From: Pseudonocardia autotrophica
Lineage (GTDB): Bacteria > Actinomycetota > Actinomycetes > Mycobacteriales > Pseudonocardiaceae
Direction: 5' to 3'
DNA: 64,000 bases
Assembly: GCF_003945385.1 (NCBI RefSeq)
Contig: NZ_AP018920.1
Coordinates: 6,572,001-6,636,000, forward strand
Shown here piece after piece: positions 29,045 to 38,309 of the stretch. The position numbers were made by a program, and so were the translations under genes. The notes beneath the pieces are model-generated. The model did no database searches. It saw nothing but the letters and a program-made list of their open reading frames with translations, and was not told the DNA's origin. The stretch's first letter is position 1, and each line of letters begins with the position of its first letter.

Positions 29045-30316
29045 GTGACTCCCGTTCCCGACTCCACGAGCGCTGAGAGCCCCGTGCCGGACACGGCGCC
29101 GTTCGAGTCCGTCGACCAGGTCGTGGAGACCCTGCGCGAGCAGGGCTACATCGCCGACACCCGGCTCGCGACCACGGTCTTCCTGCTCACCCGGCTGGAC
29201 AAGCCGCTGCTGCTGGAGGGGCCGGCCGGTGTCGGCAAGACCGAGCTGGCGAAGATGCTCGCGCTGGCCACCGGACGCCGCCTGCTGCGCCTGCAGTGCT
29301 ACGAGGGGCAGGACGAGACCAAGGCCCTGTACGAGTGGGACTACGGCAAGCAGCTCATGTACACCCAGATCCTGCGCGAGAAGATCGGGCAGGTCGTCGA
29401 GGACGCCCCGGACCTGGAGTCGGCCGTCGACCGGATCGGGTCGCAGGAGAGCGTCTTCTTCTCCGAGCGGTTCCTGGCGCCGCGCCCGCTGCTGGAGGCG
29501 ATCCGGTCCGAGCAGCCGTGCGTGCTGCTGATCGACGAGGTCGACCGCGCCGACGAGGCCCTGGAGGCGGTGCTGCTGGAGACGCTGGGCGAGTACCAGA
29601 TCTCGGTGCCCGAGGTCGGAACCTTCGTCGCCAAGCACCGCCCCTACGTGCTGCTGACCTCGAACAACACCCGTGACCTCGCGGCCGCGCTGAAGCGCCG
29701 CTGCCTGCACCTGTTCCTCGACTACCCCTCGGCCCAGCGCGAGCTGGAGATCGTGCGGTCGAAGAAGACCGGGCTCACCGACCAGCTGGCGGAGGAGCTC
29801 GTCGGGGTGGTGCGCGGGCTGCGCGAGCTGGAGCTGCGCAAGGCACCGTCGATCTCGGAGACCATCGACTGGGCGCGCACCCTGGCCGTACTCGGGGTCG
29901 AAGAGCTCGACTCGCAGATCCTGTCGGACACCGTCTCGGTCGTCGTGAAGTACGACAAGGACGTCCGCAAGGCACTCGACGCGATCCCGCGCCTGGTCGA
30001 CCCGAACGCGGTCGTCACCGAGCACGGCCACGGGCACGGACACGGCCATGGCCACGGGCACGATGGGGACCACTCGCACGACGACGAGCCGCCGCGCGGC
30101 AGCGACCGGCCCCGCGACGGTGACCGGCCCCGCACCGACGATCCGGACGACGGTGACGTCGACGGCCGCGCCCGCCGCGCCGCGAAGGACCAGCCCGGCC
30201 GGCACGCCGACGGCTACGGCAACACGGCCGCTGCCGGACGAGCCGCCCCACCGCTGCGGAGCGTGACCCCCGGCCAGGGGGCCCGGTCGTTCGGCGCCCG
30301 CAAGCGTCCGCTCTGA
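29045..30316 (+). CDS. MoxR-type AAA+ ATPase with C-terminal histidine-rich tail
   Basis: A 423-aa MoxR ATPase, a family that works with VWA proteins as a chaperone or metal-insertion machine. Walker A GPAGVGKT is at residues 59-66, Walker B LLIDEV at 161-166, sensor 1 TSNNTR at 205-210. The family normally ends soon after the lid; here residues 327-346 hold a metal-binding-like run (HGHGHGHGHGHGH then DHSHDD) and a charged, disordered-looking tail. GTG 29045 is preferred, with GAAGGAG upstream. It follows mdh and precedes the VWA gene by 10 bp, so it is likely dedicated to methanol dehydrogenase maturation. Confidence 0.88.
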   Translation: MTPVPDSTSAESPVPDTAPFESVDQVVETLREQGYIADTRLATTVFLLTRLDKPLLLEGPAGVGKTELAKMLALATGRRLLRLQCYEGQDETKALYEWDYGKQLMYTQILREKIGQVVEDAPDLESAVDRIGSQESVFFSERFLAPRPLLEAIRSEQPCVLLIDEVDRADEALEAVLLETLGEYQISVPEVGTFVAKHRPYVLLTSNNTRDLAAALKRRCLHLFLDYPSAQRELEIVRSKKTGLTDQLAEELVGVVRGLRELELRKAPSISETIDWARTLAVLGVEELDSQILSDTVSVVVKYDKDVRKALDAIPRLVDPNAVVTEHGHGHGHGHGHGHDGDHSHDDEPPRGSDRPRDGDRPRTDDPDDGDVDGRARRAAKDQPGRHADGYGNTAAAGRAAPPLRSVTPGQGARSFGARKRPL

Positions 30317-30326
30317 GGGCCGCGAC

Positions 30327-31868
30327 GTGGAAGCGAGCATCCACCGCTTCGTCCGGCTCCTGCGGATCCGGGCGGTACGCATCTCGGTCTCCGAGGCCCT
30401 GGACGCGATGGCCTGCGCCGCCCAGCCGGGGGTGCTGTCCGACCGGGGCGTCCTGAAGGAGGCGCTGCGCGTCGCGCTGGTGAAGGACCGGCGCGACGAG
30501 GCCACCTACGACGAGGTCTTCGACCTGTTCTTCTCCCTGGTCAAGGTCGGCGAGTCGGACACCGGCCACGGCCACGGGCACGGGCACGGCGACATGACCG
30601 ACGACACGCCGCTGGAGAACTTCACGCTGTCCGAGGAGCCGTCGGAGACCCCGCAGGAGGGGCACGACCACGGCACACCGGCCGACATCCGGGACTTCTT
30701 CGACCCGGAGGACCTGGCCGAGCAGTACAACCTGCACCAGGAGGCCAACAAGATCGACATGGCCTCGATGACCGACGAGATCGTGCTCTCCAAGGAGCAG
30801 GCGGGCGACGTCGCCGAGGGGCAGCGGGTGCAGATCGAGACCGACCGGTTCTCCGGTGGCGGTCTGCCCGGCGACATCTCGCAGGCCCAGGGCACCAAGG
30901 TCGACGCCGATCTCTCGGTCGCCCAGCAGGACGCGCTGCTGGGCTGGCTGTCCTCCGCGGAAGACGCTGTGGACGCCTCCACCTATGGCACCGAGGACGA
31001 CGCCGCCGCGCTGCGCAGGCGACTCACCGGGGTGCTGGAGAACCTCCCCGAGCTGCTGAAGGCGCATCTGGAGAAGCTGCTGGAGATCGAGCAGCGGATC
31101 GTCGAGGGGCACGACGACGCCGAACGCGTCGCCGAGGTCGACCGGGCGTCGGAGACCGAACGGATGCAGCTGGAGGACTCGCTGCGCCGGCTCGCCAAGT
31201 CGTTGCACGGCGCGTTGACCCACCGGCGCCGGGTGTCCCCGCGCGGCCGGATCGACTCGGCCAGGACCATGCGCCGCAACATGCGCTACGACGGGGTGCC
31301 GTTCGCCCCGGTCACCGTGGCGCGGCAGGAGGACAAGCCACGACTGGTGGTGCTCGCCGACGTCTCGCTGTCGGTCCGGGCCACCGCCCGGTTCACCCTG
31401 CACCTGGTGCACGGGCTGCAGGACCTGTTCGGCCAGGTGCGTTCGTTCGCGTTCGTGGCCGACCTGGTCGAGGTGACCGACCTGTTCGCCGATCATCCGG
31501 TCGAGCACGCACTCGGGCTGGTCTTCGGCGGCGACCAGCTCGACGTCGACGCCAACTCGGACTACGGCCTGGCGTTCGGCCAGTTCCTGGAGGACCACGG
31601 GTCGGCGGTCACCCGGCGGACCACCGTGCTGGTACTCGGCGACGGCCGCGGCAACGGCAACGACCCGAACACCGAGGCGTTCATCGAGATCACCCGCCGC
31701 GCGCGGGAGACGATCTGGCTGACCCCCGAGCCCCGCTACTCCTGGGGACTGGGCCGCTGCGACCTGCCCACCTACGCCGAGTTCTGCGACCGCGTCCGGG
31801 TGGTCCGGGACCTGTCGGGCCTGGAGACGACGACCAACGAGATGGCAGGTGAGCTGATCGGCCGCTGA
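30327..31868 (+). CDS. VWA-domain protein (CoxE-like) with histidine-rich segment
   Basis: A 513-aa protein with a C-terminal von Willebrand A domain: MIDAS DVSLS at residues 345-349 and a later VLGDGRG aspartate near 439. Its N-terminal part carries a second His-Gly run (TGHGHGHGHGD, about residues 79-89) and HDHG near 103. CoxE-like proteins act with MoxR-type ATPases to load metals or remodel a target enzyme. The GTG start lies 10 bp after the MoxR stop, so the two are co-expressed. That both partners carry His-Gly tracts suggests shared metal handling; this is inference. Confidence 0.87.
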   Translation: MEASIHRFVRLLRIRAVRISVSEALDAMACAAQPGVLSDRGVLKEALRVALVKDRRDEATYDEVFDLFFSLVKVGESDTGHGHGHGHGDMTDDTPLENFTLSEEPSETPQEGHDHGTPADIRDFFDPEDLAEQYNLHQEANKIDMASMTDEIVLSKEQAGDVAEGQRVQIETDRFSGGGLPGDISQAQGTKVDADLSVAQQDALLGWLSSAEDAVDASTYGTEDDAAALRRRLTGVLENLPELLKAHLEKLLEIEQRIVEGHDDAERVAEVDRASETERMQLEDSLRRLAKSLHGALTHRRRVSPRGRIDSARTMRRNMRYDGVPFAPVTVARQEDKPRLVVLADVSLSVRATARFTLHLVHGLQDLFGQVRSFAFVADLVEVTDLFADHPVEHALGLVFGGDQLDVDANSDYGLAFGQFLEDHGSAVTRRTTVLVLGDGRGNGNDPNTEAFIEITRRARETIWLTPEPRYSWGLGRCDLPTYAEFCDRVRVVRDLSGLETTTNEMAGELIGR

Positions 31869-31973
31869 GCGGCGTCCAGCACGCGTGTTCTAGGCCGTTC
31901 GACCGAATCATCATCACGTTCCGTCCTCGCGGAGGTACAGTCGGTCGTCCCCCCTGAGAAGGAGCGTCCCGCG

Positions 31974-32576
31974 ATGGGTGACGGTGGGCTCGTGGTACGC
32001 ATGCTCGCGCGCATGTGCACCGCGCTGTGGGGATACATGCCGGGGGTGATCCCGGCGATGGTGGCGACGATGGGTAACGGGCCGGCGCTGCGCTGGTTCG
32101 CGCTGAACTTCCCGCGGTTCCTCGTGACGCTGCGGGTGCTCGGGCCCATCCGGACCCATCTCGCCGGGCTCACGATCTCCCTGGCGAACGGCTGCGTCTA
32201 CTGCGCCTACGGCCGGGCGCACGCCCTGGAACTGATCTGGCTGCGCGACCGGGGGCGGCTGTTCCCGCTCGACGCGCGCACCCTGGAGAGCTGGAACGGC
32301 CTGTCCCGGCACGAGATCGCGGTCCGGCTGCGCGCGGTGCTGGAGGAAGCCGGGCTGCACGCCGAGGTGATCTGGGTCGACCGCACGCTGGCCCTGGTCG
32401 AGGGCCTCCCGCCGATCGACGCGACCGAACGCCGCATCGCGCACCTGTGCCGGATGGTCGGCACCATGAACGCGATCGCGGTCGCCGCGGGCACCGTCCC
32501 CGACGGCGCGCACGACCCGGTGAACAAGGACACCGCGCTCAAGGCCCGGCTGGTCGCGGCACACGACGCCGTCTGA
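31974..32576 (+). CDS. AhpD-like / carboxymuconolactone-decarboxylase-family protein
   Basis: A 200-aa helical protein with a redox-type CVYCAYGRAHALE motif near residue 67, resembling the CxxC-His core of AhpD-like proteins, though the spacing between the second Cys and the His is two residues longer than in AhpD itself. It could be a thiol peroxidase partner or other oxidoreductase. ATG 31974 follows AAGGAG. A 105-bp gap after the VWA gene contains a -10-like TACAGT, so it may have its own promoter. Linked to the methanol cluster by position only. Confidence 0.72.
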   Translation: MGDGGLVVRMLARMCTALWGYMPGVIPAMVATMGNGPALRWFALNFPRFLVTLRVLGPIRTHLAGLTISLANGCVYCAYGRAHALELIWLRDRGRLFPLDARTLESWNGLSRHEIAVRLRAVLEEAGLHAEVIWVDRTLALVEGLPPIDATERRIAHLCRMVGTMNAIAVAAGTVPDGAHDPVNKDTALKARLVAAHDAV

Positions 32577-32589
32577 ACCGTCGGTGGCG

Positions 32590-33264
32590 TCAGCCTGCCT
32601 CGTCCGGACCGCCGAGCCCGGCGGCCCTGGCCCGCGCCACTGCACCGGCCCGGCCCTGCTCCCCGAGCTTGGCGACGATCGTCGAGGTGTGGTTCCGGAC
32701 GGTCTTGGGGCTGATCCGGAACCGATCGGCGATCGCGGCGTTGGTCAGCCCCCGGGCCATGAGGTCGAGCAGCTCCCGCTCCCGTTCGGTCAGTCCGGGC
32801 AGACCACCCGCCGCCGCCCCCGGCGTTCGCGCTCCGGTGACCCGGGCGGCGAGATGTTCGGTCGCCGCAGCGGCGAACACACCGGCCCCGCCCGCGGCGG
32901 CGTGCACCGCGCGGAGGATCTCGTCCCGGTCGGCGCCCTTGAGGAGGTAGCCGCGGGCACCGGCGCGGACCGCGGCGAGCACCGACGCACTGTCGTCGTA
33001 CATGGTCAGCATGACGATGCGCACCGACGGCGTCGCGCCGAGGATCCGCCGGGTCGCCTCGATCCCGTTGAGGCCGGGCATGGTGACGTCCATCAGGACG
33101 ACGTCCGGCACCGTCTCGGCCGCGAGCGCCACCACCTGCTCCCCGGCCCCGGCCTCTCCCACGAGCTGCACCGACGGGTCCGAACCGAGCACCGCACGCA
33201 GTCCGTAGCGGACCGTCGGGTGATCATCGGCGACCAACACGCGTACCCGGCTCGATTCGGTCAC
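32590..33264 (-). CDS. NarL/LuxR-family response regulator
   Basis: A 224-aa two-component regulator. The receiver domain has the phospho-acceptor in VVLMDVTMPGLNG (Asp about residue 57) and switch lysine in YLLKGAD. The C-terminal LuxR helix-turn-helix reads LTERERELLDLMARGLTNAAIADRF. GTG 33264 overlaps the kinase stop (GTGA), so the pair is translated together. Its stop lies 13 bp from the convergent AhpD-like gene. Targets unknown. Confidence 0.92.
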   Translation of the reverse strand: MTESSRVRVLVADDHPTVRYGLRAVLGSDPSVQLVGEAGAGEQVVALAAETVPDVVLMDVTMPGLNGIEATRRILGATPSVRIVMLTMYDDSASVLAAVRAGARGYLLKGADRDEILRAVHAAAGGAGVFAAAATEHLAARVTGARTPGAAAGGLPGLTERERELLDLMARGLTNAAIADRFRISPKTVRNHTSTIVAKLGEQGRAGAVARARAAGLGGPDEAG

Positions 33265-35450
33265 TTCGCGCCCCCGTCGCCGTCTCGCGGGAGCGGCAGC
33301 CGGGCCAGCACGACCGTCCCGGCGGCCGCTCCCGACCGCATCTCGCACCAGCCGCCGAGCTCCTCGGCGCGTTCCCGCATGGATGCCGTTCCGACCCCGG
33401 CGCCGGCGTCCGGCGCCGGACCGCGGCCGTCGTCGGTGATCTCCAGGTCGAGACCATCTCCCGTGTGGCGAACGGTCACCGCGCAGCACGTGGCGCCCGC
33501 GTGCCGCGCGACGTTCGTCATCGCCTCCACCGCGATCCGGTAGACGGCCGACTGCACGGCGGCCGGTGACGACGACAGATCCGCGACGTCCACCCGGACC
33601 TCCAGCCCGTGGCGGCGATGTGGCTCCGCAGCCTGGTCGAGCGCAGCGGCGAGGCCCGCGTCGTCGAGCGCCGGCGGGCGGAGCTCCCTGGCGAGCCGGC
33701 GCACCTCGTCGAGCGCCTGCCCGCACAGACCGCCCAGGTCGCCGAGCAGCCGGTCGGCAGCAGCGGGATCGGTCTCCAGCAGCGACCGGGCCGCGCCGAT
33801 CACCATCATCTGCCCGCCCAGCGCCGGCCCGAGCGAGTCGTGCAGGTCTCGGCGGAGCCGCCTGCGTTCCTCCTCGCGGGCCGTGACCAGCTGGGTCCTG
33901 GCACGTTGCAGGTCGGCCGCGAGCATCCGGAGACGGTCGGACTCCCGTGCCGCGTACAGCGCTGTCCCGCAGTGCCCGGCGAGATCGGCGAGCAGCCGCA
34001 GGTCGGCCGCCGCGAACCGCTCCCCGGGGCTGCGCCTGCCGACGAGCAGCCGGCCCACGTACTCGCCCCGGTGGGTGAGGTCGACACCGTCGACCGGGGT
34101 CCCCGACCGGCCGGAGCAGGCCAGCAGCCGCTCGCCGGTGCCATCGGGTACCGACACCGCTGCGCAGGGCACGCGCAGCGCCTCCCGCACGGCGTCGACC
34201 AGCGCCGGAGCGACGTCCTCCGGCAGGAGCGTCCCGCGCAGCCGGTCGCCCAGCCGGGCGAGCGCCCGGTGGGGGTCGCCCCGCTCGCCGAGCACCAGCC
34301 GCTCCACCCGCGTCTGCACGACGGCGCGTACCGGCGCGAACGCCAGCGCCACCAGCGCCGCGGCGAGGACCGACAGCGCCGGGTTCCCGATCGGCCAGAG
34401 GCTGCCGACACCTCCGACGACGAGTGCGTACACGACGACGACGAACGCCGTCAGCACACCGTGCACCACGGTGCGGCTCACCCACAGGTCGATCTCGAAG
34501 AGCCGGTACCGCAGCACCGCCGCCGCGATCGCCGCGGGCACCAGCGCCAGTACAGCACTGCTCAGCGGCAGCACCACGGCGTACGAGGCGAGCCCGGCCG
34601 GGCTCGCCTCGTGAATCAGCGAGCGCAGCGGGGTGGCGATGAGCACGACGGCCAGGACGAACCAGGCCATGACCGCAGCGAGCAACCAGCGCGCCTGCAG
34701 CCGTTCGACCGGGCCGGAGACACGCACGTACCGAAACACCTGGGCGGCGACGCAGCTGCCGAACAGCAGCATGATCGCCACGTCCTCGGCGGGGCTCCAT
34801 CCCGCGGCCCGACCGTCGTCATCGACGAGGGAGGCCGCCGCCAGCAACACCAGCCAGCCGGCGAACGGCCAGCGTGCCCAGGACGGCACGAACCGGCCGT
34901 CGGGGAAGACGTACGCGGCCAGGAACAGCGGCACGATGCCCAGCCCCTGCAGACGCCGGCCCAACCCGCCTGCCTGCGGGAACAACGCGTCCGCGACCAG
35001 CGCCAACTCGGACCCGAGCGTCCCGAACAGCACCAGGGAGAGCCCCAGATGGAGCCGGTACGGGGAGGGCTCACCGCGCAGGACGAGCCATGCCGCGACC
35101 GCCGACACGGCTGTCGTGGCGAGCGCGACGGCCACGTAGCCCACCGCCCACCAGCGCACGTCGACACCCCAGGCCGCCAGGACCGCCCGCCCGGCGGGAG
35201 AGGTCCACGGGGCGAAGGTCACCTCCGGCAGTGCCGGTGCACCGGTCACGGTCAGCACACCGACGGCCAGCTGGGCCCCGAGCAGGACCGTGCCGACCGC
35301 GACGACCGCCGTCCGGGCGACGCCGAGGAGCCGCCTGCTCTGCACCGGCGGGGCCGGGCCCGGCCCGCCGTCGCCGGCCACCATCGGGGCCGCGCCGATG
35401 GACCCGGCGGCTCCCGCCGGGCCGGCAGCTCCCGTCGTCCCTGTCGCCAC
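33261..35450 (-). CDS. Membrane sensor histidine kinase with GAF-like domain
   Basis: A 729-aa sensor. Residues about 40-390 contain roughly nine or ten membrane helices; a GAF-like region follows (residues about 400-500), then the HisKA_3 box with phospho-acceptor histidine in EERRRLRRDLHDSLGP and an HATPase domain (NVARHAG, ITDDGRG, GTASMRERAEELGG). It partners the regulator immediately downstream. The start is uncertain: GTG 35450 or ATG 35384. Confidence 0.87.
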   Translation of the reverse strand: MATGTTGAAGPAGAAGSIGAAPMVAGDGGPGPAPPVQSRRLLGVARTAVVAVGTVLLGAQLAVGVLTVTGAPALPEVTFAPWTSPAGRAVLAAWGVDVRWWAVGYVAVALATTAVSAVAAWLVLRGEPSPYRLHLGLSLVLFGTLGSELALVADALFPQAGGLGRRLQGLGIVPLFLAAYVFPDGRFVPSWARWPFAGWLVLLAAASLVDDDGRAAGWSPAEDVAIMLLFGSCVAAQVFRYVRVSGPVERLQARWLLAAVMAWFVLAVVLIATPLRSLIHEASPAGLASYAVVLPLSSAVLALVPAAIAAAVLRYRLFEIDLWVSRTVVHGVLTAFVVVVYALVVGGVGSLWPIGNPALSVLAAALVALAFAPVRAVVQTRVERLVLGERGDPHRALARLGDRLRGTLLPEDVAPALVDAVREALRVPCAAVSVPDGTGERLLACSGRSGTPVDGVDLTHRGEYVGRLLVGRRSPGERFAAADLRLLADLAGHCGTALYAARESDRLRMLAADLQRARTQLVTAREEERRRLRRDLHDSLGPALGGQMMVIGAARSLLETDPAAADRLLGDLGGLCGQALDEVRRLARELRPPALDDAGLAAALDQAAEPHRRHGLEVRVDVADLSSSPAAVQSAVYRIAVEAMTNVARHAGATCCAVTVRHTGDGLDLEITDDGRGPAPDAGAGVGTASMRERAEELGGWCEMRSGAAAGTVVLARLPLPRDGDGGAK

Positions 35451-35486
35451 AGCGGCCGCCTCGGAACTCGTCGCGCACGGACCTGC

Positions 35487-36230
35487 TCACGGGTCGGTCC
35501 GACCGGACGAGGGCGTGAGCCGGGGTCCCGATCGCCAGCAGTACACCGCGAGCACCACCAGCGTGGCCATGAAGGCCGCGTGCAGCAGATCGTAGAGCAA
35601 CCCGCCCCCGACCAGGAACATCGCGACGAGGGCGAGCACCGTCGTCGCGGGCAGCCACCGGGGGACGGTGCGCGACCGCCACAGCGCGACGGCCAGCAGC
35701 ACCGTCCCCACCGAGGCGAGCAGGAACCCGGCGAGCTGCGGGCCGAACGACCGCATCGCGTCGGCCTGCACCGCGTCGAACAACGCCACCGACGCCGCCG
35801 GGTCGTCCAGCGGGAGGGTCGCGAACCAGCTCGACACCCCGAACGCGAAGAAGCCGGCGGCGAAGGAGATCCCACCGAGGACCGTCAGGGCCGCACCCGA
35901 GGTCGCCGACGCGTACCCGCGACCGGCCGGGACGACCAGGCACACGACCAGACCGAGTGCCACGAACACGGCTCCGGTGGCGATGCCGCCCACGGCGCCG
36001 AACAACCACACCGCCTCCCGGACGGCGAGCACCGCCGCGCGATCGGCCGTCGCGTCGGCGGCCAGGGGGCGGACGAGCAGGTTGACCGCAGCGACCGCGG
36101 CGGCGATGGCGAGCCCGGCCGCGGCGACCCGTGCCCGGCCGGCCGTCCGCGCGACCGGCCGGGGCGCCTCCGCCGCTGCGGGCCGGGTCGGCCGGCGGGT
36201 GTCACGGGCGGACGGTTCGAGTGGATGCAT
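35487..36230 (-). CDS. Multi-pass membrane protein upstream of the histidine kinase
   Basis: A 247-aa protein with a basic, proline-rich cytoplasmic start and about five hydrophobic helices. I do not recognise a named family. ATG 36230 follows GGGAG at good spacing. It lies 36 bp upstream of the kinase on the same strand and is probably the first gene of a three-gene operon, perhaps an accessory sensor or the regulated target. Confidence 0.7.
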   Translation of the reverse strand: MHPLEPSARDTRRPTRPAAAEAPRPVARTAGRARVAAAGLAIAAAVAAVNLLVRPLAADATADRAAVLAVREAVWLFGAVGGIATGAVFVALGLVVCLVVPAGRGYASATSGAALTVLGGISFAAGFFAFGVSSWFATLPLDDPAASVALFDAVQADAMRSFGPQLAGFLLASVGTVLLAVALWRSRTVPRWLPATTVLALVAMFLVGGGLLYDLLHAAFMATLVVLAVYCWRSGPRLTPSSGRTDP

Positions 36231-36327
36231 GTCGGCTCCCGGGTCCGGGTGGGGTTCGGTGACCAGGTTCGGGGAGCCACCGTCCCGGGCGACAGGGTCG
36301 CGACGTCCCGGTCCGCCCGTCCCGCAC

Positions 36328-37143
36328 TCAGCCGGTCGCGGGTGCCCCCAGCAGCCGCCGGGCGGCCGCGTCGAGCCCGTAGCCGAGCGCCCCGATCACC
36401 AGGATCACCGCCATCACCTTGTCGTAGGCGAGCTGGTCACGGGAGTTGAGGATCTCGTAGCCCAGTCCCGAGGTGACGCCGAGCATCTCCGCGGGCACCA
36501 GCACCACCCAGCCGATCCCCAGCGCGAGCCGCACCCCGGTGAGCAGATGCGGCCGGACCGTCGGCAGCACGACCGTCGACAGCGTCTCCCGGCGGCTCGC
36601 CCCGAGCGACCGGGCGACCAGGGTGAGCTTCGGGTCGACGGCTCGCACCCCGGCGACGACGTTCAGCACGATCGGCCACACCGCCGCGGCGGCGACCAGG
36701 AAGACCACCGGCCGGTGCCCGATACCGAACACCCCGATCGCGACCGGCGCCCAGGCCAGCGGGGAGACCATCCGCAGGAACTGGAACACCGGCCGGGTGC
36801 CCTGCTCCAGCAGCGCCGACGAACCGACCGCCAGCCCGATCGCGATGCCCAGCACCCCGGCCACGAGCAGGCCGAGCAGCAGCCGCCACAGGCTGGTCGC
36901 GATGTCCTCCAGCAGCACCCCGTCGGCGGCGAGCGCCCCGATCGCGGGCACCGCCTGCTGCGGGGCGAACGCCCGGAGCATGCTGTCCGGCGCGGCCAGC
37001 GGGGTGGTCACCAGCCACCACAGCGCGACGGCGACGGCGGTCCCGGCCAGCGGCGCGAGCAGCCGTCCGGCACCGCCGGACGGGCCGGACCTGCCCGGCG
37101 GGCTCGTGCGGGACGGGGCCGGGCGGGGCGGGGCGGCGCTCAT
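36328..37143 (-). CDS. ABC transporter permease, SsuC/TauC-like
   Basis: A 271-aa permease of the sulfonate/nitrate/taurine class with about six helices and the EAA-loop region ARSLGASRRETLSTVVLPTVRPHLLTG. ATG 37143 overlaps the binding-protein stop (ATGA). It is the last gene of an operon led by a sulfur-type leader peptide, which favours an organosulfur substrate. Confidence 0.88.
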   Translation of the reverse strand: MSAAPPRPAPSRTSPPGRSGPSGGAGRLLAPLAGTAVAVALWWLVTTPLAAPDSMLRAFAPQQAVPAIGALAADGVLLEDIATSLWRLLLGLLVAGVLGIAIGLAVGSSALLEQGTRPVFQFLRMVSPLAWAPVAIGVFGIGHRPVVFLVAAAAVWPIVLNVVAGVRAVDPKLTLVARSLGASRRETLSTVVLPTVRPHLLTGVRLALGIGWVVLVPAEMLGVTSGLGYEILNSRDQLAYDKVMAVILVIGALGYGLDAAARRLLGAPATG

Positions 37144-38309
37144 ACGGGGGTCACTTCCTCGGTGCGGGTGAGGGAGGCGGGCAGACCGAACGCGGCCGGG
37201 CCGCCGTGCCGCTCGATACTGCGGCGGACGAACCGGTCGTCGGTCAGGTCGGCGTGCACCGAGGCCGGGTCCAGGCCGTCCAGGAACGAGGTGTCGCCGT
37301 CGACGACGGTGTCGCGCATCGACTCGACCAGCGCGCCGGTGTAGCCGGGGAACGGGAACGGCTCGAAACCGATCCGTTCGCCGTACCAGTCCGGATGCAG
37401 CGGGGAGCGCGGCGGCTGGTCCAGTGCGCGGGTGATCGCGGGCAGCGGCTGGGGCAGGTAGCGGCCGGTGGAGAGCACCGATGCGGCGTCGGCGCGGGCG
37501 CCGTCGATCCACTGCTGGGCTCCGGTGATCGCATCGGTGACGCCCTGCACGGCACCCGGGTCGGAGTCGACGAGATCGGACCGCACGACGACCACGCAGC
37601 AGGCGTGCCGGCGCCAGGAGTCCCCGACGAAGTGCGCGATCCGGCCGACCCGGCGGATCTCGGCGGCGGCGTTGAACGGGTCCGCGACGATGTAGCCGGC
37701 GACCCGCCCGGTGTCCAGCGCGGGGAGCATGTCGGCCGGGCTGAGCACCACGAGCCCGACCGTGCCGTCCCGGGCCGACGGCTGCTCGCGCACCACGGCG
37801 CGCAGTCCGGCACCGCGCAGCATCCGCTGCAGCATCACGTTGTGGATCGACCACCAGAACGGGATCGCGACCTGCTGACCGGCCAGGTCGGAGAGCTCAC
37901 GCACCTGGTGGCCGACGGTCAGCGCGGAGCCGTTGGTGTGGCTCCAGGCGATCATCTGCAACCGGGCGCCGAGCGCGTAGCGCAGCTGCACCGCGAACGG
38001 CATCAGCAGGTGGACGACGTCGACCTCGTCGGCCAGGAACGCCTGCGCGAGTGACTCCCAGCCGCGGAACAGCACCGGCCGCTCGACGTCGAGCCCGGCC
38101 TCGGCGAACCGGCCCTGGGCGTGCGCGACCAGCAGCGGGGAGGCGTCGGTGATCGGCAGGTAGCCGATCCGCAGCCCGGCGCCGGAGCGCGCGGTGCTGC
38201 GGCCCGCGGTGGCGAGATCGGCGATCCCGGCCATCCCACCGCCGACGGCGGCGACGGCGCCCAGCCCGGCCGCGGCGCGCAGCAGGGTGCGCCTGCTGGT
38301 GCCGCTCAC
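37140..38309 (-). CDS. ABC transporter substrate-binding protein, SsuA/NitT/TauT-like
   Basis: A 389-aa exported binding protein. The N-terminus SRRTLLRAAAGLGAVAAVGGG is a twin-arginine signal without a lipobox cysteine. The mature part has the family opening LRIGYLPITDASPLLVAHAQGRFAEAGLDVE and VHLLMPFAVQLRYALG. GTG 38309 overlaps the ATPase stop (GTGA). The ligand is likely an alkanesulfonate or other sulfur compound, by operon context. Confidence 0.87.
   Translation of the reverse strand: MSGTSRRTLLRAAAGLGAVAAVGGGMAGIADLATAGRSTARSGAGLRIGYLPITDASPLLVAHAQGRFAEAGLDVERPVLFRGWESLAQAFLADEVDVVHLLMPFAVQLRYALGARLQMIAWSHTNGSALTVGHQVRELSDLAGQQVAIPFWWSIHNVMLQRMLRGAGLRAVVREQPSARDGTVGLVVLSPADMLPALDTGRVAGYIVADPFNAAAEIRRVGRIAHFVGDSWRRHACCVVVVRSDLVDSDPGAVQGVTDAITGAQQWIDGARADAASVLSTGRYLPQPLPAITRALDQPPRSPLHPDWYGERIGFEPFPFPGYTGALVESMRDTVVDGDTSFLDGLDPASVHADLTDDRFVRRSIERHGGPAAFGLPASLTRTEEVTPV

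Noticed and set aside
27602..30505. A 967-codon minus-strand open frame
   Set aside because: Antisense to mdh and moxR, with low-complexity Val/Arg/Leu composition.
31974..32576. Calling this gene a classical AhpD alkylhydroperoxidase
   Set aside because: The CxxC-His spacing differs from AhpD and no AhpC gene is nearby; family-level naming only.
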